From Lineus longissimus (taxonomy: Eukaryota; Nemertea; Pilidiophora; Heteronemertea; Lineidae), in NCBI RefSeq assembly GCF_910592395.1, contig NC_088316.1:3658001-3722000 (forward strand): a stretch of 64,000 bases of DNA, in the 5' to 3' direction. Positions within the stretch are counted from its first letter, which is position 1. The number at the start of each line of letters is the position of its first letter. The translations under genes were made by a program, and so were the position numbers. Positions 33,101 through 43,969 of the stretch are shown piece after piece. A model generated the notes under the pieces. The model was not told the DNA's origin. It saw only the letters and a list, made by a program, of their open reading frames with translations, and searched no databases.

Positions 33101-36100
33101 TAACCTTTCAATCTGCTGAGATGTCAATGCTTTCTGCTCACAGCTTCTTGTCCTTCGTCTCCTCTTGGACGGATTTGAACGTTTTTCTCGCATGGAAGCA
33201 AATCTGCTGAAAACTCTGGCTTGTTGACTTGACGTAGGCCTACCACTGACATTGCAAGTTCTATTATTTTCGCTAGAAGCAGTTTCTTCCTCAAAACTTT
33301 TAGACCTTCCTCTTAGTTTGTACGGAACTGTCAGTTTTCCTGGCAAAGAAAGTCTGTCAGGAATTCTAGATGTTGGACTGGGAGTAGGCCCACTTGTTCC
33401 ACTGTCGTCAGAACTTTCGTCATCTTTGCTCATGACAAACCTGGATTCAGAGGTATTCCCTGAGAAACTAGCACTTCTGACTCGTCTCAATGTTGACGAA
33501 GCATTCTGGTTCCTAGAAGCAATGAGAGGATTCGAGTTGGTTCTTCGGGCCCTTTTCTTGCAACGCACTGGAGGTGTCTCAACAGCTTTGGCAGCCAAGT
33601 CGACTCCTCCTGTCATATTTCTTTTCTGAACTACACTACCTGAACATCCGCTTTTGTCGCCTGTCGACTTTCTCATCTTAAGAGGAATAAGAGGTAGACT
33701 TGCATCCATATTCACTTCTCTAGTACGCCTCTTACTTTGAAACCTGCCCGAGTCAGGTCTGTGGGAACATGGCTTTCTGACAGCACCTGAACACTTCCTA
33801 CTATCCCTTGCCACATGCCTTGTTTCAGATTTGTTTGACGCTTCTTCAAAGTGTTCCCTGGCAGCAGACAATTCCTTCCTTTGGCACTCGGAGCCTTTTC
33901 TGTGCGACTTATTTCTGCAGGCTTTCTTTGAGGAATCTCTCCTAAAATTGCCCAACAACTCTGCATCATTAGACTCTGAAATATCTGCCTCTTCCATCTG
34001 CTCATCTGCCTCTGTCGTCTGCTCATCGGTCTCTGTCGTCTGCTCATCAGAATCTGTTGTTTGCTCATCAATGTCCGACGTCTGCTCATAAGCACGATCT
34101 GGCAACACCATAACACCCGCATCCGGAACTAGAAAATTCCTCAATGACTGGTTATCATCCGATTCAACAGTTTGTTCTTTTGAATCTTCTGATGACACGT
34201 CACCCTCCGATTCTAAAGTCTGCCCACCGTCTGAGATCCAATCATCCGATTCCTCAGCCTCCTCTTCGTCATCATTCTCAGACGTCATGGATGTATCATC
34301 CTCAACATATTTCACTGGCTTACGCCCCTTTTTACAGAGTCTAGCAAAAGCCACAGAGGTAAATCCAAACACTCGCACTTTAGGCACATCACTATGTTCT
34401 TCCACAATGTGGTAGTCGAGCATCCAAGGGTTCCTGTAACTATGACCCCTGCAAAATATACAAGTAACAGGACTAGGGGTATCTTCCCCCAAAGACAACA
34501 GTGTTTCTTCAGGTGTATCATAATAAATAATAGTACTTTGGTTTGACTCACTGGACGGAGAGGGCAAATCAATTCGATTTAGGACGACCGCACAATCTGC
34601 CAAGTTGACCTCACTGCTCGACATTTCTTTCAAACCATCACTTGCAGAGTCCGCTTGAACCGATTTCTTATGACCTTGTTCGTCAGCAAGCTTTGACGAC
34701 TTCCCTTTAGGAGATTGCTTTGCCACATTCGAAGATGCATCCACAGATCTATTAGTAGCATTGCCACCTCCTCTTGATAGGGGAGAATTTCCCGAGGTAG
34801 TTTTGCCATCGTGTTTCACCTTCTTGCGTGATTTCCTACCGAGTTTAAATGCCTCGTGAATAAACTCCCCAATCAACTCCTTGTCTTTATCAGGGTGCTC
34901 ATCCTCGATGTGGTTCTGGAGTAACCACGCACTACCATAACGCGCACCAACGCAAAAAATACACGGGATGGAGCTAGGACTAATTTCTTCGCTAGCGCTA
35001 TCATGCGGTCTCTTCTGTGGTGTGACAAATGCAAATTCAGAGTCTTCAGTGTCGATATTCTCTCCGTTTTCCACATTAGCATTCTCCAAAGCTTCATCAA
35101 CAACTTCCAGGGTTTCTTCAAACAGAACCTCAGGTCCATTCACGACCTCGGCTGACTCAGAATGAGCATTATTTTGAGGAGATTCGGCCAGCTTAGAGGC
35201 GAAAGTGTTCATATTTTCCTGCGATATGTCAACATCATCAATCTTTTTCTGCATGTTGCCACCGACTTCACTCTCTTCCTGCATGTTCTCACCAGCTTGA
35301 GGGTTTTTCTGAACTTCTTCACAGATTTCAGACTTTTTCGGCAATTTGTCATCAATTGCAGTCTTTTCCTGAATGTCTTCACCAATTTCAATCTCTTCCA
35401 GAAATTCATCACAGACTTCCGTTTTCACCTGCACAACTCCTATATCACCATGTAAGGTCGTTTTCTCATCAACTTCAGTCCATTTCTGGGTTTCCTCACC
35501 TAATGATATCTTTCTCCGAGATTGCTCACTGACTACACCAACATTCTGAGCTTTCTGGACAACTTGATATCTTTCCTTGACTTTATCAACAACATTAACC
35601 ATTTTCTGCACGTTATCACCCATTTCAATTTCAGTCCTTTGCTGGGCTTTTTCATCAAATGCACTCGTTTGCTCACATTGTTCACTAACCTCAATCTTTA
35701 TTTGCACTTTTTCACTGATGACAGTTTTTTCCTGGATTTGCGTTCCATTTCCGGTCTTCTTTCTCGATCTTGGTTCCGGAGCTACTTTTGCTACCTTAGA
35801 CAGCATCAACTTATGAACTCTCTGATACGCTGACAATCTAAAGTTATCAAATGAAACCTTAGCCTTGGTCGGCTGACCAGATTTATCATTGGAACCAGGC
35901 AGTGATGAGGATACAACTGCACTAGAACTTTGCTGCACACTTCCAGTTTTCCCTGAAGCAATTTCAGAACCCGAGCTTTCCTTTTCTGAAGTATCCACTG
36001 GCAACTGTAAATTTGTCGTAGGATGATCTTTGACTGGTTTGCCGACTAGTTTACGCACGGTATCCATACTCTCACTCCTTATGACTAGTTTAGAAGGACT

Positions 36101-39065
36101 AGGTAACTGCTCTTTCGTCTTGTCGCCATTTTCACTCTCTCGCAAAGAATTCTCCACAACCCCCACAAGTGGCAACGTTGAATTGCCCAAAAGTGCACTT
36201 TGATTGAAACCAACATTTTTACCTGGACTCTGAGTAGCGGACTGATTATCAGTCGAACACACAGGACTAATACTGCAAGACACAACCATTGTTTCCGAAG
36301 AAGGTGCTAAATCAGACAACTGGATGTTGCTGCCAGCATGAGAATTAACCTGAACACACTTATACTTAGCCTTTAAAAACGAATCACAGAGTTTTGAATT
36401 GGAAATGACCTGATTGGTTATAACGCCTTGATCTTGTATATCCTTGGAGATATCCGCCCCCAATTCCTCAAACTCAGGCACTGTCTCATTGGCCTTGGTA
36501 CTCGAATACGTATCAGCAGGCTCACTTATGTCAAAAAACGTAGGCAAGATACTGCTATCACTGCTGGTATCACAAGACGAAGAAGCGTCTTGGCAAAATG
36601 GACGATCTAGATCACAGTCACTGGTACGTAGTTCTTCACTTGGGGTCAACAGCTCATGGGTACAGATTGATTGTAAATTGTGCTGTTGCGTTACCTGGAG
36701 TTCGTGAGGTAGAGCCGTTGGAAGATCGTTATGAGATTCTAGAAGATTTTGACTCTTGAGACTGGATAGACGTGGGACATTTTGGGGCACCGGGATATGG
36801 CTTTCTCCTAAAATTTTATCTGAAGGCTGGTCTGGAATGAAGAAAGGAAAGACGTGAAAAGAAACTTATAAACAAAGCAATCTCTTCTCTGAACAACAGA
36901 AGTGAACAGATACCAATGCTAAATGGAACCTGAGCAGACACTAGTGCTCTTCAAATAAGAGGACCATAGTCTGCCCAAAACTCAATTCGATCCCAATTCC
37001 CTACAGTACATGTTTAAGCCTGTCCGGGTCATCCTAAACAGTGCCCACCAGGTTTAGGTCAAGTCTAAAGTAATCAAAATAAAATCTAATGGTCATAAAC
37101 GAAATAAGCAGGACATTTCCACATTTCCTGACAATTTTTTGTGTAAGAAGAGAGAGCTGTTGTCTAAAATGTACAAGCATCCACCAGCCCAACTTCTCAA
37201 TTTGCAGTTTAGAAATTTAGGAAATGAGCCTTCAATTCACTATTGGTTCAATACATGTGACCCGTTCTAGCAAAATCAGTCGCATGTCGCACATAAGATG
37301 AGCCTAGATGACACCAGAAGATAATAGAAGAAATTGATGTCATCAGATTGAATCACAAAAGGCAGACGATAGTGAAATGAAGAAACAGTCATTTCAACCT
37401 GCCAAGCTCAGAGCGACATGTGACTGGTTTTGCTGGAACGGGTCGCACATTGTCTCAAAGAGTACCGGTACTTCAAACCCCGACTGACAATTACGAATCT
37501 CACGGGGACAACACTGCCGATTTCATAACCGGGACAAGAAAACGATCCCAATACAGCGTGTACTGCTTTCCTTAACATCCTTCTAAATATTCTTCTCCCC
37601 TCGAGTCTAAAGGAATTACTATACCAAATCTTACCTTCCTCTCCTACATGTTTCATCCTCTCCTTCTTGGTTAGTTGTCGGTGCTTCAGTTGATAACTAT
37701 CATCTATATCCATAGGCAATTCACTGTTAGTCGAAGTCCGTTCGGGGCCAAACTGAGCGGGATGACGTTCGGCGATTCGATCTTCGCTACATCTTATAAC
37801 TGCAACATGATCAACTAAAACTGCAGCACTCTTATGCACAGTAGGAGTAGCCATTTTCTCAGCAGCCTCAGGATTCGAATCCCCAGAAAGATTCAAATCA
37901 TTTTCACTTGGAGTGAGAGAGTCTCCATTAAGAAGAAGATGAGTATTTCTCAGTTCATTATGGAACAAGTCACCACAACTCTCCTCGGACTTGGACGGAG
38001 AGTACGAATCTAAAACGACCCAACGAGGTGAATCGTTTATCCGTTTGTCTCCAAAAATATTCACCTCGCTGGTAGCGTCAATGCTGTCGTCACCACTTGA
38101 TACTTGTTCATTGAATTTGACCGACTGTTTGGCGCAGTTGTCTCTGGCGGTATGGGCAATCTCCATACTTTTCACCCTGTTGCCACATGTAATGATACTG
38201 CTTAGGTCAATTGGGATGTTGTCCGGTTGGCTGGGCATAAGTTGGCCAACATTATCGCCAATGTCACCGTCAAAATGTTTCGTGGAAAGACTACCACATG
38301 CAGGAATATTGTGCAATGAAGATGAATCATATTTTGCCTCAGTCTTGTCAGCACTGCAGGCTATAACACTAGGAGCAACAATAAAACAGTCTTGATCAGC
38401 ATTATCCCCATGATCAGTGCAAACGACACCCAATAAGCCATCCCTGACAATTTCACGTCCATGTCCATCTTCTTTATGGTTAGCTGCACTGTCAAGTCTT
38501 TGGGTAGCACTGCTGCCAATACGATGTGAAGGCACTTCAAATGAGACAGTTCTATCACGAGGTTGATCAATGTTACTTCTCCATCTATTATGGCCGGCTT
38601 TCAAACCAGGCCCATGTGCCCACCTTGGAGATTCATTATGTCCTTTTTTTATTTCACTGCCTCGGTGGAGGCAACCTGAAAATATAACAGGTATCAGTTG
38701 GTATGAGCATAAATGTACCAGGCTGGTACACTCATTTGCTAGAGAGGGTGACTATCTTTGACAGCGTAGGTTTCCTCCGGGGACTCCAGTTTCCTCCTAC
38801 TTAAAATCGCCCCATATTATTTCAAAAAAAGAATGCCCTAGCTGACGTTCAACTCGCAACTCCGTATTTCAAATTGAAAATCAAATTGCTCTTGGCAATA
38901 TTTAAGATGATGTCAGGGGAAGTGAGGTAATTTCCTCTCGCTAATGTGCAATATCACAAAACTGTAGCCAATGTGTTGCGTTACATCAACCCTATTCTGA
39001 ATGTACTCACCACCTGATTCCGAGCTGGCCAACTCTGCTTTTGAGAAGCGGTCATCGTCACCCAT
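21152..39065 (-). CDS. Giant C2H2 zinc-finger protein, 5,591 residues
   Basis: Three exons: 39011-39065 (ATG 39063-39065, MGDDDRFSKAEL), 37635-38675 and 21152-36831. All junctions join in phase and the total is divisible by three. The third exon is a single open stretch of 15.7 kb. Residues about 4367-4560 hold seven C2H2 fingers and 4826-5591 hold 27 more, the last (SCFKD end) being C2HC. Two CxxC-x-H-x-H modules lie at about 980-1045 and 1150-1212. The long middle is Ser/Lys/Glu-rich, probably disordered, and contains at least ten tandem repeat arrays listed separately. Fingers and the basic SPRK array suggest a nuclear DNA- or chromatin-binding protein, which is inference. I recognise no named orthologue. 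A second possible first exon (39091-39100, ATG TCT GAT G|GTAAGA) also joins exon 2 in frame. Confidence 0.9.
21155..23450 (-). other. C-terminal array of 27 C2H2 zinc fingers
   Basis: The array starts FQCPDCPKVFKRQYELKVHR and runs to the C-terminus. Most fingers are C-x2-C-x12-H-x3-4-H with short linkers. Only a few linkers are the classic TGEK/TGEH type (near HTGEKKYEC and HTGEHPYSC). Finger 17 (CGRCNQVLL) and the last finger end in Cys instead of the second His. The sparse TGEKP linkers and diverse finger sequences mean the DNA target cannot be guessed. Confidence 0.93.
23775..23990 (-). repeat. Ten heptads (C/G)DSH(G/R)KD between the two finger blocks
   Basis: A 21-bp DNA period encodes units such as DSHGKDC, DSHRKDC and DSHRNNC. 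The array is rich in His and Asp, with a Cys in most units. The strand alternates GATGTGAGTCACAATCTTTC-like units in the plus reading. Confidence 0.88.
24247..24826 (-). other. Separate block of seven zinc fingers, duplicate of the first seven of the C-terminal array
   Basis: It starts FQCPDCPKIFKRQHDLNVHR. Finger by finger it matches the start of the 27-finger array: FQCEICFARFRHKKHYDSH against FQCEICFSRFKHKKHYDAH, and THSPESNSVKCDVC against THSPASNSVQCRVC. The sixth finger is two residues short. The leader TPVKIAQNEIVPS recurs after the block as TPVKMVVNEFGAS, without fingers following directly. Confidence 0.92.
24980..25235 (-). repeat. Acidic array of about ten ESEAVDSNA units
   Basis: Nine-residue units (27 bp) such as ESEAVDSNA and ESEAVESNV form a strongly acidic segment just before the first finger block. 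A higher-order three-unit period (81 bp) is visible in the DNA. Confidence 0.85.
26780..26985 (-). repeat. Three copies of a ~23-residue GRLDDAEKV unit
   Basis: GGRLDDAEKVSEGREE followed by RPLPAV or QPLLAV is repeated three times, about 69 bp apart. Confidence 0.85.
27600..27965 (-). repeat. Diverged SSNEKSSxAKP array
   Basis: About ten units of 13-14 residues (for example SSNEKSSTA and SSDEMSSAAKP) were counted from the translation, with an approximate 42-bp period. Units are diverged, so the array is older than the others. Confidence 0.7.
28795..29030 (-). repeat. Five copies of a 15-residue ISGNQDAENISSNRR unit
   Basis: A 45-bp period is very regular in the DNA (CAGCATCTTGGTTTCCTGAT recurs). 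One unit has ISRNQDA. Confidence 0.88.
29700..30110 (-). repeat. About twelve copies of an 11-residue PKAGSKTGTVL unit
   Basis: A 33-bp period encodes Lys-, Ala- and Ser-rich units (PKAGSKTGTVL, PKAGSKAGTSS). The composition resembles histone H1 tails. One unit is shortened (ADAKAGAVS). Confidence 0.88.
30405..31335 (-). repeat. Nine copies of a 35-residue ADFIRKTPSGV unit
   Basis: A 105-bp period encodes units of the form VANGIADFIRKTPSGVRDRR followed by TSNTSDGSDNAHTSS. The core ADFIRKTPxGV is nearly invariant, while RDRR alternates with QNRR. A tenth, diverged relative with its own leader lies at about 29490-29620 (AGFLRKKPSGVGNKR). Confidence 0.92.
32172..32430 (-). repeat. Thirteen heptads KPSTSPR
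   Basis: A 21-bp period (GAAGTACTAGGTTTTCTTGG in the plus reading) encodes KPSTSPR units with edge variants KSSTSPG, KPSTSPK and KFSTSLR. Every unit gives an S/T-P-R-K motif. Near identity at silent sites indicates recent expansion or homogenisation. Confidence 0.93.
32640..33060 (-). repeat. Acidic degenerate EEAELVAP-type repeats
   Basis: Units such as SEEAELVAP, ETSELAAP, VEEADLLAP and EESDLKAP recur every 10-13 residues. They are diverged and of variable length. Confidence 0.65.
34000..34095 (-). repeat. Short DEQTTE hexad/heptad array
   Basis: Five to six units, DEQTTDS, DEQTTET, DEQTTEA and DEQMEEA, form a purely acidic segment. Confidence 0.8.
34293..34480 (-). other. CxxC-H-H module, copy 2
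   Basis: The segment from SPVTCIFCRGHSY to RKPVKYVEDD contains CIFC, W, HIVEEH and AFARLCKKGRK in the same order as copy 1. It is a probable C2H2-type zinc knuckle with a C-terminal basic extension. Confidence 0.75.
34800..34980 (-). other. CxxC-H-H module, copy 1
   Basis: The segment from SSIPCIFCVGARYGSAW to RKSRKKVKHDG. Shared pattern with copy 2: PxxCIFCxGxxYxxxW, L, HIxxEHxD, a Phe-rich stretch, RKxVK. About 55-60 residues in all. I do not recognise the family. Confidence 0.75.
35200..35760 (-). repeat. Degenerate 12-14-residue EEVQKxxEI repeats
   Basis: Units such as GEDIQEKTAIDD, CEEVQKNPQAGE, GENMQEESEVGG and GNMQKKIDDV run over about 185 residues. The Glu/Lys pattern could form helix, but the unit is too irregular for a clear coiled coil. 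Confidence 0.6.
36832..37634 (-). other. Intron 2 of the zinc-finger gene
   Basis: Bounded by the donor GAAG|GTAAGA (37634/37635) and the acceptor TTCATTCCAG|AC (36832/36831). The sequence inside is unremarkable. Confidence 0.85.
38676..39010 (-). other. Intron 1 of the zinc-finger gene, with a SINE-like fragment
   Basis: Bounded by a GTGAGT donor and a TATATTTTCAG acceptor. Bases about 38690-38815 contain GGTTTCCTCCGGGGACTCCA and GTTTCCTCCTAC, similar to 50000-50035 (GGATCCTCTGGGGATTACGG, TTCCCTCCTAC). This phrase is typical of tRNA-derived SINE bodies in invertebrates. Confidence 0.55.
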
Positions 39066-40202
39066 GCTGTACAACGACAACCATTCTTACCATCAGACAT
39101 TCTAGAGTGTCCCGAGCGTTCTGAGTAAACTTTGTAACCGGTCTGAAACATAGAAAAGGACTCATTTTTACAACAATTAAAAATTATATTTCAATTAGTT
39201 ATTGAACAGTGTTTTCGATGCCTCCGGATTTAAATGCGTATGATCTATCGGGATTTTATGTGGTAATCAGCATTCATTTCCTGGATGTTCAGCGCCCAAA
39301 ACATCACTTTGACATGGACGGTGGAAATTGTCTATCAAGTTCGTCGAAATATGAATGTAAATTGGATTAATGGGTAGGCCTAGGCCTACTGGGACCAGTA
39401 CAGTACATATGAAACCGGTACACCACGATGGCACAGGAGATAGAACTACTGTAACTGAATCCGTTCAACATGGTCATGGACTTGGCCTATGCCGCACACT
39501 AACTTGGCTGTAGGTTGTATGTGGAAGACTGTCACTCTCAATGAATGCATGATTCCACATATGACATGTAGTGATGTACTGTAGTGTACATGTATAGTAC
39601 TGTAGACTGTAGTGCTATACTATTACTAGCACGCCTAAGTAGTATACTATTGGTAATTTTTCTGTCAAAATTTGTCTTATTCCGACATACATTTTGGGTA
39701 ATCCGACTCAAAGATTCGTTGAAATATAGTTGATTGTTATCTTCTACAGCTAGCACGCTAGAAATTAGGTTTCTTTTGGGTAAGTTACTGTCAATTGGTG
39801 ATGATAAAGTGCAAAAGTTTTAACTTTCCTCAACAATTTTCGTGTTTCGCTAGATGGCGATAGTTAATTGGGAATTCCCAAAGCCTCGTCCTAGGTAAAA
39901 GCAAATTTTTTACCTCAGTTACAATAGACAAAAAATTTTTCATTAACCTTAATAAATAAATAAATTTGTATATCAATAAATATATTTTATGATGTTATTT
40001 GTATAGATATTTATTTATATACATGTTTTTGACCTGAAATGTTAACCATTTGCTGCAAACTTGATTTCTTTTTTAATACAAAATTTTACAGTCAGCTGAA
40101 ACTAGAGTAAATTGTGGCCTTGCCTCGTCACCAGGAAAACTGGGAAATACCTGCGGAGTGTTGTTGCTAGCGACGTATTTTTAGCAGGTGCGTGCCAAAA
40201 AA
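39066..40202. promoter_or_regulatory. Divergent promoter region between the zinc-finger gene and CFAP97
   Basis: The two start codons face away from each other with 1,137 bp between them, so the promoters and 5' UTRs of both genes lie here. No TATA element is placed convincingly. The side nearer CFAP97 is AT-rich (39900-40030). An alternative start exon for the zinc-finger gene is at 39091-39100. Confidence 0.55.
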
Positions 40203-43200
40203 ATGTCATATATCTCAGATAACGCATCGGAGGTGGATCCCGAATTAAGGGGCAGTGTTGACTTTAATTTCTTTGACTCACCTGAAAAGGTTGATACGTC
40301 CGAAAAAATGACAAACGGCGGTGGAAACCGTGATGAAAACTCGGTTGGGAACGGTGTTGTTGATAAACAACATGGCGGACAAGGTGATCACAAAAATGAC
40401 GGCCACAGACACAGACGACGTGACAGTCGCAGTGATGATGATTACAGTGACGACAGTTTTTCTGACTCCGGTTCATGCACATCTGGCTGCAGTCAGAGGA
40501 GTGTGTCAGATAGTAGGTCGCGATCAAGATCACGCTCTTCATCCCCAAGCCCAAGACACAAAAACATTTTAGATGCCAAAGCTGCTGCTGAGCCTGATGC
40601 AGATGAGCTGGGATCCCATCATTCACGGTCGCGACATAGCAGCTACAGCTCCAGAAGTCGCTCACGATCGCGATCGTCTTCTTACGACAACAACTCGAGG
40701 ACAAGGTCATCTCAGTATTCGCAGTCGAAGGAATCGTTAAAGATAGAATTGCCTGATGCTGATGGCAATAGTGATAACGACAAGAAAAAGGCTCGTCTCA
40801 GAAGTTATTCCGGCTCCGAGTCTGATGATAGTGACATGACAGATGTATCGCCTTTGAATTCGCGAGAGCCAAGCCCAAGTGCTTCACCAAGACAAGCGGT
40901 TCACGGCTCGAGTAAGGAGCACAGATCTCATGGGGGTAGACCACCTCGCTCGCCGATGTATAAAGAAAAAGGTCAGAGGCGAGGAATCGGGGAGACGAGC
41001 ACGATTGACAGGGAAGACATTGACTTTGATTTACTCATGCAGGCAGTAATAGAAATGGATAAAGATCGAATGCGCTCTGGTCCCAGTGGGAAAAAAGTCA
41101 TGTTTATTCCTCCTCACATACGGAAGAAGATTGAGAAGAATTACTCCTTTGCCAGCGATAAAATATCGGATATTGATCGAGAGAATCAGAGACTTCTCCA
41201 GGAGATTATGCGCCAAAATCAGGGAAGGGGAACAAGGGGCTCAGGGAATGAGCCAACTAGGAATCAGAGAATGAGCCACTCTGCGGTCAACAGGCGTCGA
41301 GAACAGAGAAGAGTTGAGGAAGAAAACTTGGTAAGAATTTTACTTGTAAGATATTTTATGCAGGAATGAAACATTTCTGGCTTTTGGAGATATTCTGTTA
41401 CTCCCCTCCTAAAACGGGCTTAATTGTTGATAGAAGAAATTACTTCTGCAGATGTCCAAAGGCTTTACTTTTAAAAATCTCATGACAGGGCTGATCATGC
41501 GATATCAAGCTGAAGTGCAGTAAGAGCGCTGGCCTCGTGGACAAGCGATCATGTTGGGTACAACTCAGTCCCAGCTGAGATGCTCCTTGACACTGTTTCC
41601 CCATTGGTCATGTTCTAATGTTCACTTGAAACATAGCTCCTCTTTTCTCGGCTGCTGAATCCCTGACAAATTTCCAAAAAAACGGTCATCACTAAGAAAA
41701 AGGTTCTATGGCTAAAACCCTTACCAAATTTCTCCTTGAAGCGTTTTCAAGGGAATCTGCTCTCATGGTCTTTGACTTTGTAACCCCAGAAAGCTTTTTG
41801 TTGAGACGGGGATAATAGTAATCCCATGAAATGAAAGCACTTGTGAACGAACCACAATCTCAATCAATGTTAGCATGCACAGATTACGTACATGTCCACC
41901 ATTCACTCTTGTATCAAAGAGTTTGCATGTGTTGTTTTAGTCATGAATCTTACATTTTAGTCGCGTCCAAGTTCATCGAGCATCAATAGGAGAAAACAAA
42001 TGCAAAAGATTGAAAGTGAAAATCTGGTAGGCAGTAGAGCTATCACAAGTTGTTCTAAAATCACTACACGCTTTTTAAAATGCATTAATTTCGATGAGTG
42101 CTTATTGTTTATTTATTATGGTGCCAGACACTTTTGTGTTTTATGACCACACTATGACTTTTTTAAATGTAACTAGTATTTGTAACATTATAAAATGTCA
42201 GTTTTTGTTGGCCTGATAAATGGCACTGGATCTGTACGCGAGTAGAAAAAAGTTTGACTTCGCTACATATTAGTTAAATTATAGACAAAAAGGACAAACA
42301 GGGGTCCTGTTAACACCCGAAATGTGTTTTTTTGACCCTTCAAAATTTAAAAGACCCTCAAAAGATGATGTTGCACCCATTTGAAATCCAACTTTGTGAG
42401 GATCACACAGAAGACCGTGACATAAATGACAAGTTTTGAGTCTGAGGGAGTTGCCAGGACCATGAAGAAGTAATTGAAAAAGGCTATGAAGGTTGAAAGC
42501 TTTCTAATTGTTGAGGAATTAGCGTGACTTCTTTTTCGAAGTGTCTTTTTTAGAGTTAAACAAAAATCATGTGATCATGATGTACTAATGTCTGTCCTCT
42601 TTTGTGCACTATACTATAGTGGAGCCAAATTTATTGCAATAAAACTCTTTCCTCTGTAATTTCATGACTTATGAGTCAATTGAAACTGTAACATCTTCAT
42701 GCATTGCAAACACTGTAGGGTTAACAAAGCTTCATAATAATATCAACAACTTTGAATTGACAAAAAATCGCAAAAGTTAACTCAAATCACAGACATTTTT
42801 CTTGTACCTATAATATAGTTTCAGTGACCGCACTCATGTTACTTGTCATGGTAACTGAAAAACAAAAGCTGCTAGTTTCAGGGCATTGTGAATGCCTTTC
42901 AAATATAACATGCACTTGGTCATGTCGCTACTGGTAAAAACAACAGGTGGTTGTCTGATCAGTTGCGGCTACCTGTCATATGCCTGTCATGTCTGCTTCG
43001 AAAATCCGATCACCGCCAGAATGGCTGGCGTGTAAATGATAATGATATTGAAAATACTGTGTAATTATGATTTATTCCGACACTAGTGACGGGGTCTCAT
43101 GTTGCTGGTATTCCGATAATGATATTGAAAATACTGTGGAATTATGATTTATTCTGACACTAGTGACGGGGTCTCATTTTGCTGGTATTCCAATAATATA

Positions 43201-43969
43201 TATATTGATGTGGAGTGACAATGACTTGCCATGGGTAGTCCATGACATCATAGAAGGGTGCCTAAATTGGCAACATTCTCCACCTCTCGTTGATCACATT
43301 ACTGACCCTGGCCTAAAACTGATGGTGATTTGCTGGATGTGGCGGCAAATTCTTCTTTCAATTAAAATGGCTCTTTTAATGTAATCTTTCCAAGCAACTT
43401 GGTAATGATTGAAAACAGTCACAATCACAGCATCTGATGTGCACTCTTGTTGGCGGAAATTAACTCATATAAATGTCCAATCATTTATGTGATGAGTAAT
43501 TTTAAAATACTCGTTTCAGTCAATTCAAGAAAATCAAGCCACAATAAAAGAGATTGCTTAAAATCCTTAAATCATTTTGGAAATCAAAGCTACATGTGAA
43601 ATATTTTTGTTTTTCCAGAAAATCCTCAATCGTCTACAGCAGGTAAAGCCGTCCAAGGGATTGTCACGCAACGACCAGATAAAAGATTACACGCGGCAGG
43701 TGACGTACGGTGTACCAATGACAGGATCGCCAAGTCGCAGACCAACCAGTGGTTATGCTCGTAGCACAAGCAATTCATCCTGGGATGGTGATGAAGGAGC
43801 GCAGAGTTTGGTCAGTTATGAATCAAGTCCCAGCCAGAAAGTCCGTCCAATCAGTGCTAAAGTTCGGCCGCAGAGCGGCAGAGTACGACCGCAGAGTGGA
43901 AAAATGAATCGGCCAATCAGTGCCAAGGTTCGGGCAAGTCAGCGTCCTGACTGGGACGACCGGTGGTAA
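40203..43969 (+). CDS. CFAP97: Cilia- and flagella-associated protein 97 (Hemingway family)
   Basis: Three exons, all in phase 0: 40203-41330, 41961-42026 and 43619-43969 (stop TAA), 514 residues. The start is the ATG at 40203 (MSYISDNASEV). A GTG codon upstream is in frame but is not a normal start. The N-terminus has VDFNFFDS, a short motif also present near the start of vertebrate CFAP97. Residues about 100-170 are rich in Ser-Arg dipeptides. The CFAP97 domain begins near residue 305 (KNYSFASDKISDIDRENQRL) and continues through exons 2 and 3 (KIESENL, KILNRLQQVKPSKG). The family is linked to cilia and flagella in animals. The C-terminus repeats KVRPQSGRVRPQSGK and ISAKVR. It is divergently arranged with the giant zinc-finger gene. 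Confidence 0.94.
43038..43191 (+). repeat. Two-copy 77-bp tandem duplication in CFAP97 intron 2
   Basis: GATAATGATATTGAAAATAC to TTGCTGGTATTCC is repeated with a handful of differences (43038-43114 and 43115-43191). Confidence 0.85.

Noticed and set aside
39011-39100. Longer N-terminus starting MSDGKNG without splicing at 39090
   Set aside because: Reading through from the ATG at 39100 to the donor at 39011 joins exon 2 in a frame with an early stop (GTGAAATAA).
40188-40202. GTG at 40188 as the CFAP97 start
   Set aside because: An ATG lies five codons downstream, and animal genes rarely start at GTG.
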